64,000 bases of DNA from contig JAIXOE010000005.1 of assembly GCA_027486895.1 (NCBI GenBank), positions 60,471 through 124,470 on the forward strand. The letters run 5' to 3'. The position numbers and the translations under genes are program-made. Source of the stretch: Sphingomonadales bacterium. Lineage in GTDB: Bacteria; Pseudomonadota; Alphaproteobacteria; Sphingomonadales; Sphingomonadaceae. The notes under the pieces were generated by a model. That model saw only the letters and a program-made list of their open reading frames with translations. It was not told the DNA's origin and made no database searches. This document shows positions 18,668-27,032 of this stretch, piece by piece (position 1 is the stretch's first letter; every line of letters begins with the position of its first letter).

Positions 18668-18740
18668 TCGTCATCCTGAACTTGTTTCAGGATAACAAGC
18701 GACGGTGGTGCGTTATCCTGAAACAAGTTCAGGATGACGA
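18668..18740. repeat. Perfect 29-bp inverted repeat, REP-like or terminator
   Basis: Two perfectly complementary 29-base arms (18668-18696 and 18712-18740) enclose a 15-base loop. The arms contain TCATCCTGAACTTGTTTCAG, a sequence I recall as a recurrent palindromic repeat in sphingomonad and other proteobacterial genomes. It fills most of the gap between the copper chaperone and the HExxH gene. No long T run follows, so it is more REP-like than a standard terminator, but a transcript would fold into a very stable hairpin. Confidence 0.85.
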
Positions 18741-18758
18741 AACGGATTTTGGCTAAAC

Positions 18759-19223
18759 ATGTTCGGCGCGCACCCATCCGGCAGGAAGCTCACCATCCGC
18801 GAGCGCGCTCTGGCGCATTCCATCTTCGGTGAGGCCCTCGATTACCAGCGCATCCGGATCCACAACCGCAAATATTGGTGGTTTCAACCGCGCCGCGTCA
18901 CCATGGCGCCCAATGGCCATTTGTGGTTTCATCCCAAGAACGACTTGTTTTGCGACGACTTTTGCGACCGCGACCTTAGCTTACAAGGCCACTTCATTCA
19001 CGAATTGGTTCATGTGTGGCAACACCAGAAAGGCATATTCCTGCCGCTGCGGCGACACCCATTCTGTCGCTATGATTACAGCCTCAAGCCCGGCTGGAAA
19101 TTGGAACAATATGGTATCGAGCAGCAGGCGGAGATCGTCAGGCACATATTCCTTTTGCGCAACGGCGCAAAGGTCGCCGGCGCGCCGCCATTATCGCAAT
19201 ATGATGGTATTTTGAGCTTCTGA
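18759..19223 (+). CDS. Small HExxH protein, vgr-related in sphingomonad annotation
   Basis: A 154-residue protein without signal peptide or membrane segment. The motif HELVHVWQHQ (His81, Glu82, His85) is of the zinc-metallopeptidase type, with a candidate third ligand in EQQAEIVRH (about 120-128). It is rich in Trp, Phe and His. I recall relatives in sphingomonads annotated as 'vgr related protein', but nothing here ties it to type VI secretion. It starts 18 bases after the inverted repeat, and its last 33 bases overlap the end of the convergent MATE gene. Peptidase activity is plausible but unproven. Confidence 0.75.
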   Translation: MFGAHPSGRKLTIRERALAHSIFGEALDYQRIRIHNRKYWWFQPRRVTMAPNGHLWFHPKNDLFCDDFCDRDLSLQGHFIHELVHVWQHQKGIFLPLRRHPFCRYDYSLKPGWKLEQYGIEQQAEIVRHIFLLRNGAKVAGAPPLSQYDGILSF

Positions 19224-20609
19224 GGGCAACAGTCCCAGTCGCGCGCGCATCGACCAGCGGACCAGCATCAATACCGACACGAGCGCAAGTCCGGTGGCAA
19301 GTCCAGTCCACACGCCGACGCCGTCCCAACCGGCCTTGAAGGCAAGCCACGCACCGACACCGATGCCGACCACCCAATATCCGAACGCTGCGAAGAACAT
19401 CGGGACTTTGGTATCGTGCAATCCACGCAACATTCCGGCGCCAACAACCTGCGCGCCATCCACAATCTGGAATATGGCGGCCACGAGCAGGAAGCTGACA
19501 GCAAGGTCGAACACTTGCTTGGTCGCGGCATCGACTGGCGTCACGAAAATGCCAATCAGCGCCTCTGGAAACAGGTAAATGCCAAGCGCCATGACCGCCA
19601 TGAAACCGGTGCCAAGGACGAAAGCCGTCCAGCCCGCGCGTGTAATGGCAACCGCGTCACGCCGGCCATAGGCAAGGCCCACACGCACCGTTGCAGCCTG
19701 CCCCAGACCCATTGGCACCATGAATGTCAGCGACGCAATCTGGATGGCGACCGCATGCGCCGCAACCGAAGCCTCGTTAATCAATCCCATCAGCAGAATC
19801 GCGATGGCAAAGACGCCGCCTTCGAAACCCATGGTAAAGCCAATCGGCAATCCCAAACGCCATATCTCGCAAAACCGCCGCCAGTCCGCGCGCCAGAAGC
19901 GGCCGAATAAATGATAGCGGCGGAACTTCGGGTGAAAACTGACGACTAAAGCCATGACCCCGAACTGCGCCACATTGGTGATGGTGCTGCCAATGCCTGC
20001 GCCGAGCAGCCCCAATTGTGGCAAACCAAAGTTACCGAGAATGAGACCGTAATTGACGACGGCGTTCAACAATACCGCGCCGCACGCGACGATGGTTGCC
20101 CAAATTGGCTTTTCAAGCGCGGCGACAAAATTGCGCAGAACGAGAAAACCGAGGAAGGGCAGAATGGACCACATATAGGCCCGAACAAAAATCCCAGCAT
20201 CCGCCGCGAGATCGGGTTGCTGTCCTGTCGCTATCAAAATGGCTTCGGCATTCCATAAAAATGCCCATATCGGGACCATAACGGCGCAGCATACCCAAAG
20301 ACCCTGCCGGAAGGTCCGCCGAATATCACGCACCGAATGCGCCATCCGGCCCTTTTCAGATGCCATCATCGGGGCAGTCGCCGTCAACAGACCCATGCAG
20401 AAAATGGCGCAGAAAATCGCAAGATTATGCCCCAACGCCCCCGCCGCCAACTCACGCGGCCCAAGCCAGCCGAGGAGAATAACGTCAGTCACGCCAATCA
20501 GCATCATGGTCAGGTTCGACAGGATCATCGGCCACGCAAGCACCAAAGTCGCGCGAAGCTCATCGCGCCATGGGGACTGGTCTTTGGTTAAGGGCGCCGC
20601 TGTGGTCAT
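19191..20609 (-). CDS. MATE family multidrug efflux transporter
   Basis: A 472-residue inner-membrane protein with about twelve helices in two related halves, of the NorM branch. The N-terminal half has WPMILSNLTMMLIGVTDVILLGWLG, with the conserved membrane Asp. MATE pumps export cationic drugs using Na+ or H+. The start ATG at 20609 is followed by a short polar leader before helix 1. The gene is single, convergent with and overlapping the HExxH gene at its 3' end. Confidence 0.93.
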   Translation of the reverse strand: MTTAAPLTKDQSPWRDELRATLVLAWPMILSNLTMMLIGVTDVILLGWLGPRELAAGALGHNLAIFCAIFCMGLLTATAPMMASEKGRMAHSVRDIRRTFRQGLWVCCAVMVPIWAFLWNAEAILIATGQQPDLAADAGIFVRAYMWSILPFLGFLVLRNFVAALEKPIWATIVACGAVLLNAVVNYGLILGNFGLPQLGLLGAGIGSTITNVAQFGVMALVVSFHPKFRRYHLFGRFWRADWRRFCEIWRLGLPIGFTMGFEGGVFAIAILLMGLINEASVAAHAVAIQIASLTFMVPMGLGQAATVRVGLAYGRRDAVAITRAGWTAFVLGTGFMAVMALGIYLFPEALIGIFVTPVDAATKQVFDLAVSFLLVAAIFQIVDGAQVVGAGMLRGLHDTKVPMFFAAFGYWVVGIGVGAWLAFKAGWDGVGVWTGLATGLALVSVLMLVRWSMRARLGLLPSEAQNTIILR

Positions 20610-20712
20610 GGGCGGGGCGATAGCGGATGGGCAGGGTTGAGACTACCCCACAGTTTTCAATTCCCGATATCGGCTTAACGAAAGCTTCAAGATGTTTTGC
20701 TAGAGAAATAAA

Positions 20713-21228
20713 ATGACGTCACAAAGCCACAATTTCTTAACAGGCGTCGGCATTAGCCCCGTCGATCAAGCACATATTTTGCGCAGCCGCCTCCTCGATA
20801 CCTTCGCAATATTGGAAGCAAACGTAATTAAATTGTTGGCCAAAAGTGAAAAAAGCCTGATCGCTGAAACCGCACCTCTGGGGCAGCGGATTGAGGCACT
20901 CAAAAAACTAACCTTAAATCCTGCACCAACAAAAAATTGCTCCGCCAAACTAGCCAAGATATGTTCAGAGCTTTATCCTTACCTCGTAATTCGTTCTGAC
21001 GTAGTTCACGCAAAACTGACGGTCTGCACGTGCGATGAAAAATTGCATGCAAAGTTCTGCAACACTTCGAACGGAGACAAACCTTTCGCAGAAGTCAGGC
21101 TGTTGGCTTTTGACGACTTTGATGCGATTGGAAAAGAGGTCAGGCGCCTTTCAAACCAGCTGCAATCGATCCTTACTCCGCCGCCTTCGCAACCCCAACC
21201 AAAGCAGGGCGCAGCAGGCGATCCTTGA
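20713..21228 (+). CDS. Orphan 171-residue protein of lower GC than its neighbours
   Basis: I do not recognise it. The protein is mostly helical and soluble, with Lys/Leu/Ala-rich segments in the first half (about 25-85), a short cysteine cluster (TVCTCDEKLHAKFC, about 104-117) and a Pro/Gln-rich tail. Base composition is close to 50% GC in the first part, visibly below flanking genes, and it uses A/T-ending codons more often. Its last 56 bases overlap the end of grpE on the other strand; the reading there mirrors grpE, so the tail may have been acquired by reading into the neighbour. Recent acquisition is inferred. Whether it is expressed is unknown. Confidence 0.55.
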   Translation: MTSQSHNFLTGVGISPVDQAHILRSRLLDTFAILEANVIKLLAKSEKSLIAETAPLGQRIEALKKLTLNPAPTKNCSAKLAKICSELYPYLVIRSDVVHAKLTVCTCDEKLHAKFCNTSNGDKPFAEVRLLAFDDFDAIGKEVRRLSNQLQSILTPPPSQPQPKQGAAGDP

Positions 21229-21739
21229 TCATGTAACCAGCCTGCATTTCGGCAACAATGATGCCGGGTTCAACATCCGTGCTTGGGATTTCAACCATGG
21301 CTTGATGCTGGTTCGGATCGAGCGGCATCCCCATCGCGGCGATGCGCGTTATGCCGTTTTTCGCAAAGACACTGTCAAGTTCGCGGCCAGTGGCCTCAAG
21401 ACCAACGACCAAACCCTTCATCGACTCGCTCTCGCGCATTTCAGCAGGAATAGCTTCCAATGCACGCGCCAGATTGTCAGACACTGAAAGCACGTCGCGG
21501 GCAAAGCCGGTCGCGGCATATGCGCGTGCATCTTGCGCTTCCTTTTCCATGCGGCGGCGCACATTTTGTGTTTCCGCCTGCGCATACAGGACTTCCTGCT
21601 GTGCCGTAGACAGCGCTTCTTCGAGCGCGGCTATTTTGGCATCGGTTGCCTCTGAAGCGTCATCCTTCATATGCTCTGGCACGCCTTCAAGTTCCTTTTC
21701 TGCCGCTGCATCTGCGGATCCTGTGTTTTTGTCCGTCAT
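21173..21739 (-). CDS. grpE: Nucleotide exchange factor GrpE
   Basis: A 188-residue co-chaperone that releases ADP from DnaK. An acidic N-terminal tail and a long coiled coil (about 25-75, IAALEEALSTAQQEVLYAQAETQN) lead to the GrpE beta domain with PNQHQAMVEIPS and EPGIIVAEMQAGYMIKDRLLRPALVGVA. It follows hrcA by 88 bases but has its own sigma-32-type promoter in the gap. The 3' end overlaps the low-GC orphan gene. Confidence 0.97.
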   Translation of the reverse strand: MTDKNTGSADAAAEKELEGVPEHMKDDASEATDAKIAALEEALSTAQQEVLYAQAETQNVRRRMEKEAQDARAYAATGFARDVLSVSDNLARALEAIPAEMRESESMKGLVVGLEATGRELDSVFAKNGITRIAAMGMPLDPNQHQAMVEIPSTDVEPGIIVAEMQAGYMIKDRLLRPALVGVAKAAE

Positions 21740-21789
21740 AACCTAATTAACCCATGATTGTTGCGACACAGATGCCGCCTATTGCTTTG

Positions 21790-21820
21790 CGCATATAGAA
21801 ACCAATTCGGTTTCATCAAG
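21790..21820 (-). promoter_or_regulatory. Putative sigma-32 (RpoH) promoter of grpE
   Basis: On the minus strand CTTG (21820-21817), a 17-base spacer and TCTATATGCG (21799-21790) fit the alphaproteobacterial RpoH consensus with one mismatch. The spacing equals that of the dnaK promoter. GAATTGG occupies spacer positions 9-15 in both. A GAAACC-N5-GGTTTC palindrome covers 21798-21814. It would give grpE heat-shock transcription independent of hrcA. Confidence 0.72.
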
Positions 21821-21827
21821 CCGTGCG

Positions 21828-22871
21828 TCACTTTATTAAGCGGCTGAGTGCTTGTGCCGTAAAATCAACCATCGGCACGATGCGGGCGTAATTCAGCCGT
21901 GTCGGGCCAATGACGCCTACCACACCAACAACTTTGCCACCTGCCTCGCGATAGGGCGCCGCAATGACTGAGGAGCCCGAAAGCGAGAACAGATTATTTT
22001 CCGAACCAATGAAGATCCGCGTCGATTGCGCATCACGCGCGCTGTCTACCAGTCGCGCGATTTCTTCCTTGCTTTCAAGCTCGTCGAGCAATTGCCGCAC
22101 CCGGTCAAGGTCAGCGGCTGCGGCGTCGTCAATGAGATTGGACTGTCCGCGCACGATAAGAACTGGCCGGTCGTTCGCATCGAGCGACCATATGGCCAGC
22201 CCGTCGCGCACAAGCTTTTGGCTTGCCGCATCAAGCTCCGCCTGTTCAGCGCGAATTTCGCGATCAAGATGCTCAAGCGCCTCGGAAAGGGTCAAACCAG
22301 ACAAACGGGCCGAGATATAATTGGACGCCTCAACCAGCACGGAATCGGTCACAGCAGGATCAATCGCGACAAGACGATTTTCCACGCTATTGTCCGACCC
22401 GACCATGATGGCCAGCACTTGGGTCGGCGACAAGCGGGCAAAGTTGAATGCCTTCAACACCGCATCGCGTTTGGGGACAAGCACGACTCCGGCACAGGCC
22501 GATAGCCCTGACAACACCGAAGTCGCCGCCGCCAACGCTTCTTCAATAGGCCCCTCGCCCATGATCTGGGATTCGATAGCCCGGCGTTCTTCCATTGACG
22601 GTTCAGCCGATTGCATCATGCCGTCGACAAAAAGACGCAAACCGCTTTCGGTAGGCACACGGCCAGCGCTGGTGTGCGGCGAGGCAAGCAAGCCTGCCTC
22701 TTCCAAATCCTGCATCACATTGCGAATGGATGCCGGCGACAAATTAAGGCCGGCAAATTTGGAGAGCGTGCGCGATCCTACCGGCGCACCATTATCCAAA
22801 TAGCTTTCGACCACCATCCGGAAGATGACGCGCGTGCGGTCGTTCAGTTCGTTGATCGGGATTTGGCTCAC
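21828..22871 (-). CDS. hrcA: Heat-inducible transcription repressor HrcA
   Basis: A repressor of 347 residues if translation starts at GTG 22871, or 357 from TTG 22901; the first fits the family's short N-terminus before LNDRTRVIFR. It has a winged-helix domain (VESYLDNGAPVGSRTLSKF) followed by a GAF-like dimerisation domain, and ends RIVPMVDFTAQALSRLI. HrcA binds the CIRCE element. None is seen upstream of hrcA, grpE or dnaK here, so its target is probably groESL elsewhere. It forms a potential operon with grpE and is divergent from rph. Confidence 0.93.
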   Translation of the reverse strand: MSQIPINELNDRTRVIFRMVVESYLDNGAPVGSRTLSKFAGLNLSPASIRNVMQDLEEAGLLASPHTSAGRVPTESGLRLFVDGMMQSAEPSMEERRAIESQIMGEGPIEEALAAATSVLSGLSACAGVVLVPKRDAVLKAFNFARLSPTQVLAIMVGSDNSVENRLVAIDPAVTDSVLVEASNYISARLSGLTLSEALEHLDREIRAEQAELDAASQKLVRDGLAIWSLDANDRPVLIVRGQSNLIDDAAAADLDRVRQLLDELESKEEIARLVDSARDAQSTRIFIGSENNLFSLSGSSVIAAPYREAGGKVVGVVGVIGPTRLNYARIVPMVDFTAQALSRLIK

Positions 22872-22952
22872 ATTTGCTGATGTAGCGCAGCGCGCTTGCA
22901 AAGCAAGCGGGGCAAGCTATTGCGGCCTTCAACCCATTATCAGGAGACTATC

Positions 22953-23666
22953 ATGCGTCCATCAGGCCGTGCGCCAGACGAAATGCGCGCCATTTCGATT
23001 GAAACCCATTTCACAAAGCATGCAGAAGGCAGCTGCCTCATTTGCTTTGGCGACACCCGTGTTCTTGTCACCGCCAGCGTTGAAGACCGCATTCCGCCAT
23101 GGTTGCGCGGCAAAGGTGAAGGTTGGGTCACGGCGGAATATTCAATGCTCCCACGTGCGACGCACACACGCAGCCAGCGCGAAGCAGCCAAGGGCAAGCA
23201 GTCAGGCAGAACGCAGGAAATTCAACGCCTTATTGGTCGTTCCTTACGCGCTGTTGTAGATATGAAGAAGCTGGGCGAGCATCAGATCACGATCGATTGC
23301 GACGTCTTGCAAGCCGATGGCGGAACACGAACCGCTGCTATCTCCGGCGCATGGGTCGCATTGCGGCTTGCTGTTGACGGGCTCCTCGCATCCGGCGCGA
23401 TTAAGGAAGATCCAATCAGCGGACGCGTCGCTGCGATCAGCTGCGGCATCGTCAACGGCACACCTGTCCTTGACCTCGACTACATCGAAGATTCGAGCGC
23501 CGATGCCGATGCGAACTTCGTCCTTATTGAGGGCGGACAAATCGCGGAAGTACAAGCGACTGCCGAAGGTGCGACCTATGATGAGGAGAGCCTGCTGCGC
23601 TTGCTGCGTCTCGCACGCATGGGCACCGACCGTATTTTCGCCGTGCAAGCCGATGCGGTGAAGTAA
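22953..23666 (+). CDS. rph: Ribonuclease PH
   Basis: A 237-residue phosphorolytic exoribonuclease that trims the 3' ends of tRNA precursors. The ATG at 22953 follows a good ribosome site (CAGGAGA) and begins the conserved [12 protein letters not shown]. Other family features are [63 protein letters not shown] and [13 protein letters not shown]. It leads a plus-strand group with rdgB and hemW; a small stem-loop lies between rph and rdgB. Confidence 0.97.
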   Translation: MRPSGRAPDEMRAISIETHFTKHAEGSCLICFGDTRVLVTASVEDRIPPWLRGKGEGWVTAEYSMLPRATHTRSQREAAKGKQSGRTQEIQRLIGRSLRAVVDMKKLGEHQITIDCDVLQADGGTRTAAISGAWVALRLAVDGLLASGAIKEDPISGRVAAISCGIVNGTPVLDLDYIEDSSADADANFVLIEGGQIAEVQATAEGATYDEESLLRLLRLARMGTDRIFAVQADAVK

Positions 23667-23688
23667 ATGCATTTGACGGTTTAAGATT

Positions 23689-23722
23689 CTTTGTCATTCC
23701 GGCGAAAGCGGGGGTGACAAAG
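23689..23722. repeat. Palindromic repeat between rph and rdgB
   Basis: Outer arms CTTTGTCA (23689-23696) and its complement (23715-23722) enclose TTCCGGCGAAAGCGGGGG, which pairs partly with itself (CCG/CGG around GCGAAAG). The core GTCATTCCGGCGAAAGC is of a repeat class common in alphaproteobacterial gene gaps, from memory. It may end part of the rph transcripts or be a decayed REP copy. Confidence 0.65.
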
Positions 23723-23741
23723 TGTTTCAAGGCAAGATTTT

Positions 23742-24368
23742 ATGACCCATCGCAAACTACAGCCCGGTAAGCTTGTCATCGCCAGCCACAATGCCGGCAA
23801 GGTGCGGGAAATCCGTGCCTTGCTAGCGCCGTTCGGCATTGAACCGGTTTCCGCGGGAGAGCTTGGGTTGCCCGAACCAGAAGAGACAGGGACGACCTTT
23901 GCCGAAAATGCCCTGCTAAAAGCACATGCATCTGCCCAAGGATCCGGCCTGCCTGCCTTGGCTGATGACAGCGGTCTGTGCGTAGCCGCGCTTGGCGGCG
24001 CGCCGGGTGTGTATACCGCGGACTGGGCTGAAAAGGAGCGGTTCGAGGGCGGACCAGGGCGCGACTGGTACATGGCGATGGGCAAGGTCGAAGGAAAGCT
24101 GGCCGAACTTGGTCCCGATACCGACCGAAGCGCTTACTTTATCTGCACCCTCGCCCTCGCATGGCCCGATGGTCATCAAGAGGTGTTCGAAGGCCGCGTG
24201 CATGGAAGCCTGACGTGGCCTCCGCGCGGCACATTGGGCTTTGGCTATGACCCGGTATTTGTTCCAGCTGGCCGCACCGAAACCTTTGCCGAACTGGACC
24301 CGGCAGAAAAACACGCGATGAGCCACAGAGCAGACGCGTTTCACAAATTGGTTGAGGCCGTTTTTTGA
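23742..24368 (+). CDS. rdgB: XTP/dITP pyrophosphatase (Ham1/RdgB)
   Basis: A 208-residue housecleaning enzyme that hydrolyses ITP, dITP and XTP to monophosphates and so keeps deaminated purines out of DNA and RNA. It begins [18 protein letters not shown], has the metal-binding [15 protein letters not shown], the substrate loop [13 protein letters not shown] and a C-terminal AMSHRADAF. The stop TGA overlaps the TTG start of hemW. Confidence 0.96.
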   Translation: MTHRKLQPGKLVIASHNAGKVREIRALLAPFGIEPVSAGELGLPEPEETGTTFAENALLKAHASAQGSGLPALADDSGLCVAALGGAPGVYTADWAEKERFEGGPGRDWYMAMGKVEGKLAELGPDTDRSAYFICTLALAWPDGHQEVFEGRVHGSLTWPPRGTLGFGYDPVFVPAGRTETFAELDPAEKHAMSHRADAFHKLVEAVF

Positions 24369-25525
24369 GCACGCCGCTCGCCCTCTATATCCACTGGCCC
24401 TTTTGCATTTCCAAATGCCCTTATTGTGACTTCAACAGCCATGTGCGGGAAAGCGTCGACCAAGATGCATGGTGTGCGGCCTTGCTGGCGGATATGGCCC
24501 ATGAAGCGGCACTAACGCAGGGACGCAAACTCAGCTCCATTTTCTTCGGTGGTGGCACGCCCTCGCTGATGCCGCCATCAACGGTCGCCGCTTTGATTGA
24601 TGCCGCTGCGAAGCATTGGGGCTTTGCGGACAATATCGAGATTACACTTGAGGCAAACCCGTCCTCGGTTGAGGCATCACGCTTTGCCGACCTCGCCAAA
24701 GCCGGCGTGAACAGGGTGTCGCTTGGTTTGCAATCGCTCGATGGCGCAGCCTTGGCTTTTTTGGGGCGCGCACATTCGGTTGCGGAAAGCCTTGACGCCC
24801 TCGCGGTTGCGCAACGGCATTTCGACCGAGTCAACATTGACCTTATTTATGCGCGGCCCGAACAAACTGCTGCGCAATGGGAAGCCGAACTTCGGCGCGC
24901 ATTGTCCTTCGGCACCGATCATATGTCGCTGTATCAGTTGACGATTGAGGCTGGCACACGCTTCGAAACGCTTGTACGGACGGGTAAATTTGTTCCAGCC
25001 GAAGATGACGATGCGGCGACTTTGTATGAAATCACTCAACGCATAACGCGCTCTGCGGGAATGGCCGCGTACGAAATCAGCAACCATGCGCGGGTGGGAC
25101 ATGAGAGCCGGCATAATCTGAGTTACTGGCGTTATGATGACTATATCGGCATTGGCCCCGGCGCGCATGGACGGCGTCTGCAATGTGCGACGCAACGTCA
25201 TAAAAAACCGGAGAATTTTCTCTCAGCAATAGAGCGCAACGCGCATGGCATCAGCAGTGAAGAGCATCTTGACCCCGAAAGCCGTGCGACGGAAAGCTTG
25301 CTCATGGGACTTCGGCTGAGCGAGGGCATCAGCCTCGAACGCCTGTCATCGCGTACCGCGATCGCGGCGGATAAAATGCTGGACTTCAATGCGATCGACA
25401 AAATCGCGCACCTCGGCCTCATCACCCGTGATGGCGACCGCGTCACCGTAACACCGCAAGGCATGCCGTTGCTTGATGCGATCCTTCCGCAAATAGTTGC
25501 GGTTGAGGCTGATGCTGCCGCCTGA
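24365..25525 (+). CDS. hemW: Radical SAM heme chaperone HemW
   Basis: A 386-residue protein related to coproporphyrinogen dehydrogenase HemN. The radical SAM cluster cysteines are Cys14, 18 and 21 (CISKCPYC), followed by the HemW-typical [14 protein letters not shown] and [12 protein letters not shown] are also present. HemW transfers heme to respiratory proteins rather than oxidising porphyrins; this call uses the family's DFNSH signature. The start is TTG at 24365, overlapping the rdgB stop (TTGA). xerC follows after 15 bases. Confidence 0.92.
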   Translation: MSTPLALYIHWPFCISKCPYCDFNSHVRESVDQDAWCAALLADMAHEAALTQGRKLSSIFFGGGTPSLMPPSTVAALIDAAAKHWGFADNIEITLEANPSSVEASRFADLAKAGVNRVSLGLQSLDGAALAFLGRAHSVAESLDALAVAQRHFDRVNIDLIYARPEQTAAQWEAELRRALSFGTDHMSLYQLTIEAGTRFETLVRTGKFVPAEDDDAATLYEITQRITRSAGMAAYEISNHARVGHESRHNLSYWRYDDYIGIGPGAHGRRLQCATQRHKKPENFLSAIERNAHGISSEEHLDPESRATESLLMGLRLSEGISLERLSSRTAIAADKMLDFNAIDKIAHLGLITRDGDRVTVTPQGMPLLDAILPQIVAVEADAAA

Positions 25526-25540
25526 TAACATCGCGGCATA

Positions 25541-26425
25541 ATGTCTCTGCTCGCTGAATATCTGACGTTCCTGACCGACAATCGCCGGATGTCGCCGCAT
25601 AGTGTCCGCGCCTATCAAGCGACAGCAGATCGGCTCACTGGTTTTTTGCAATTGCACTGGGGGTGCGCAGTCGACCGCGCGACATTGGCAAAAATTTCCG
25701 CCGCTGACATGCGCGCGTTTCTCGCGGACAGGCGCGGCGATGGACTTACCAACCGGTCCACAGCGCGCGAACTGTCAGCCACACGTCATTTTTTGCGCTT
25801 TGCACTTGGCGAGAATGCTACCCTGCCCGCCATGAGAGGCCCGCGCGTGCAACGCAGCCTTCCAAGACCCGTAAACCCCGATGACGTTGTGGCGCTCGCG
25901 GACGACGTTGCAGAAAGCGCCAAGGATGGCTGGGTCGGCGCCCGCGACTGGGCCTTGCTTTTACTGCTTTACGGCAGCGGCCTGCGCGTCAGCGAAGCGA
26001 CGGGGCTACATGGCGATGTCCTGCCACTTGGGACGACGCTTCGCGTAACCGGCAAGCGCAACAAGACGCGCATCGTGCCGCTACTGGATCAAGTCAGCGA
26101 AGCCATTCAGGAATATATCGCGCGTTGCCCTTATCCGATGGCTGCAGATCAGCCGCTATTTCGTGGCGCGCGCGGAGGGCCCTTGGCACCAGCGCTTGTA
26201 CGCCGCGCGGTGCAAGGTGCGCGAATGCGGCTTGGTCTGTCGGAACGCACGACGCCGCATGCCTTGCGCCACAGCTTCGCGACGCATTTATTGGCGGGTG
26301 GCGCAGATTTGCGCAGTCTTCAGGAACTGCTGGGCCACAGCAGCCTATCGTCAACGCAGATCTATACTGCCGTCGATACCGCTATGCTTCTGGATGAGTA
26401 TCAGAACGCCCATCCACGGGCTTAG
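25541..26425 (+). CDS. xerC: Tyrosine recombinase XerC
   Basis: A 294-residue recombinase, partner of the XerD-type enzyme at 2.6-3.5 kb, for chromosome dimer resolution at dif. The N-terminal core-binding domain spans about 1-100. Catalytic residues are Arg149 (LYGSGLRVSEA), Lys172 (GKRNKTRIVP), His240 and Arg243 (HALRHSFATHLL), His266 (LGHSSLSST) and Tyr275 (QIYTAVD). No adjacent phage or integron genes suggest a mobile integrase instead. Its last 44 bases overlap the end of the convergent dedA gene. Confidence 0.9.
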   Translation: MSLLAEYLTFLTDNRRMSPHSVRAYQATADRLTGFLQLHWGCAVDRATLAKISAADMRAFLADRRGDGLTNRSTARELSATRHFLRFALGENATLPAMRGPRVQRSLPRPVNPDDVVALADDVAESAKDGWVGARDWALLLLLYGSGLRVSEATGLHGDVLPLGTTLRVTGKRNKTRIVPLLDQVSEAIQEYIARCPYPMAADQPLFRGARGGPLAPALVRRAVQGARMRLGLSERTTPHALRHSFATHLLAGGADLRSLQELLGHSSLSSTQIYTAVDTAMLLDEYQNAHPRA

Positions 26426-27032
26426 CCTCTGGCGTGGCATTGGGTTTCCATCGCGCCAGCCGCCACAAATAGGTCCCTAATATGCCGACCATGACGACGG
26501 TCGACAATGGCCCAAGCCACTTTTCGACATCGTCAAATTGCGATCCCAGAAAATAGCCAGCTGAAGCAAGAGCCGCGCTCCATCCCGCAGTACCAATTGT
26601 GGAAAATACTAGAAAACGGCGCAGTGACATTCCGAACAGACCGGCTGGGATGGAAATCAAAGAGCGCAGCGTTGGCAACATGCGCGCCACGAGCACGATG
26701 ATAGGCCCATGCTTGCGGAACAGCGCATGTCCGCGTTCAATCTCTGCCCAGTCAAGCGTGAGCCAGCGGCTGTAGCGGTCAATAAAGACATGCATCCGTG
26801 CTTCGCCAAATTTGATAGCGAGCCAATACCACAGCCAGTTGCCAAGCATCGCACCCGCGGTTCCGGCAGCAATCGTACCCCAAAGGTTCATATTGCCACG
26901 CGCCGCCGATACACCCGCCACGGTCATGATCACCTCAGACGGGACTGGCGGGAACACTGTCTCCAGCAGCATCAGCAGGGCGACGCCCCAATAATTCCCC
27001 CATTCGACGAGCCGGATAATCCAGTCTTCCAT
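26382..27032 (-). CDS. DedA family inner-membrane protein
   Basis: A 216-residue membrane protein of the DedA/VTT group, recently linked to undecaprenyl-phosphate or phospholipid flipping. It shows ETVFPPVPSEVIMTVAG near helix 1 and the RMLPTLRSLISIPAGLFGM segment with the conserved arginines. About five hydrophobic segments are visible; the tail is polar. The start overlaps the gshB stop (TAATG), so it is the last gene of the rsmI-yraN-gshB-dedA operon. Confidence 0.92.
   Translation of the reverse strand: MEDWIIRLVEWGNYWGVALLMLLETVFPPVPSEVIMTVAGVSAARGNMNLWGTIAAGTAGAMLGNWLWYWLAIKFGEARMHVFIDRYSRWLTLDWAEIERGHALFRKHGPIIVLVARMLPTLRSLISIPAGLFGMSLRRFLVFSTIGTAGWSAALASAGYFLGSQFDDVEKWLGPLSTVVMVGILGTYLWRLARWKPNATPEAKPVDGRSDTHPEA

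Noticed and set aside
22871..22901. Possible sigma-32 promoter or CIRCE element upstream of hrcA
   Set aside because: CTTG-N17-GCTACATCAG is present but has two mismatches in the -10 part and lies almost on the start codon. The only palindrome nearby (CGCTTGC-AAA-GCAAGCG) does not match CIRCE (TTAGCACTC-N9-GAGTGCTAA).
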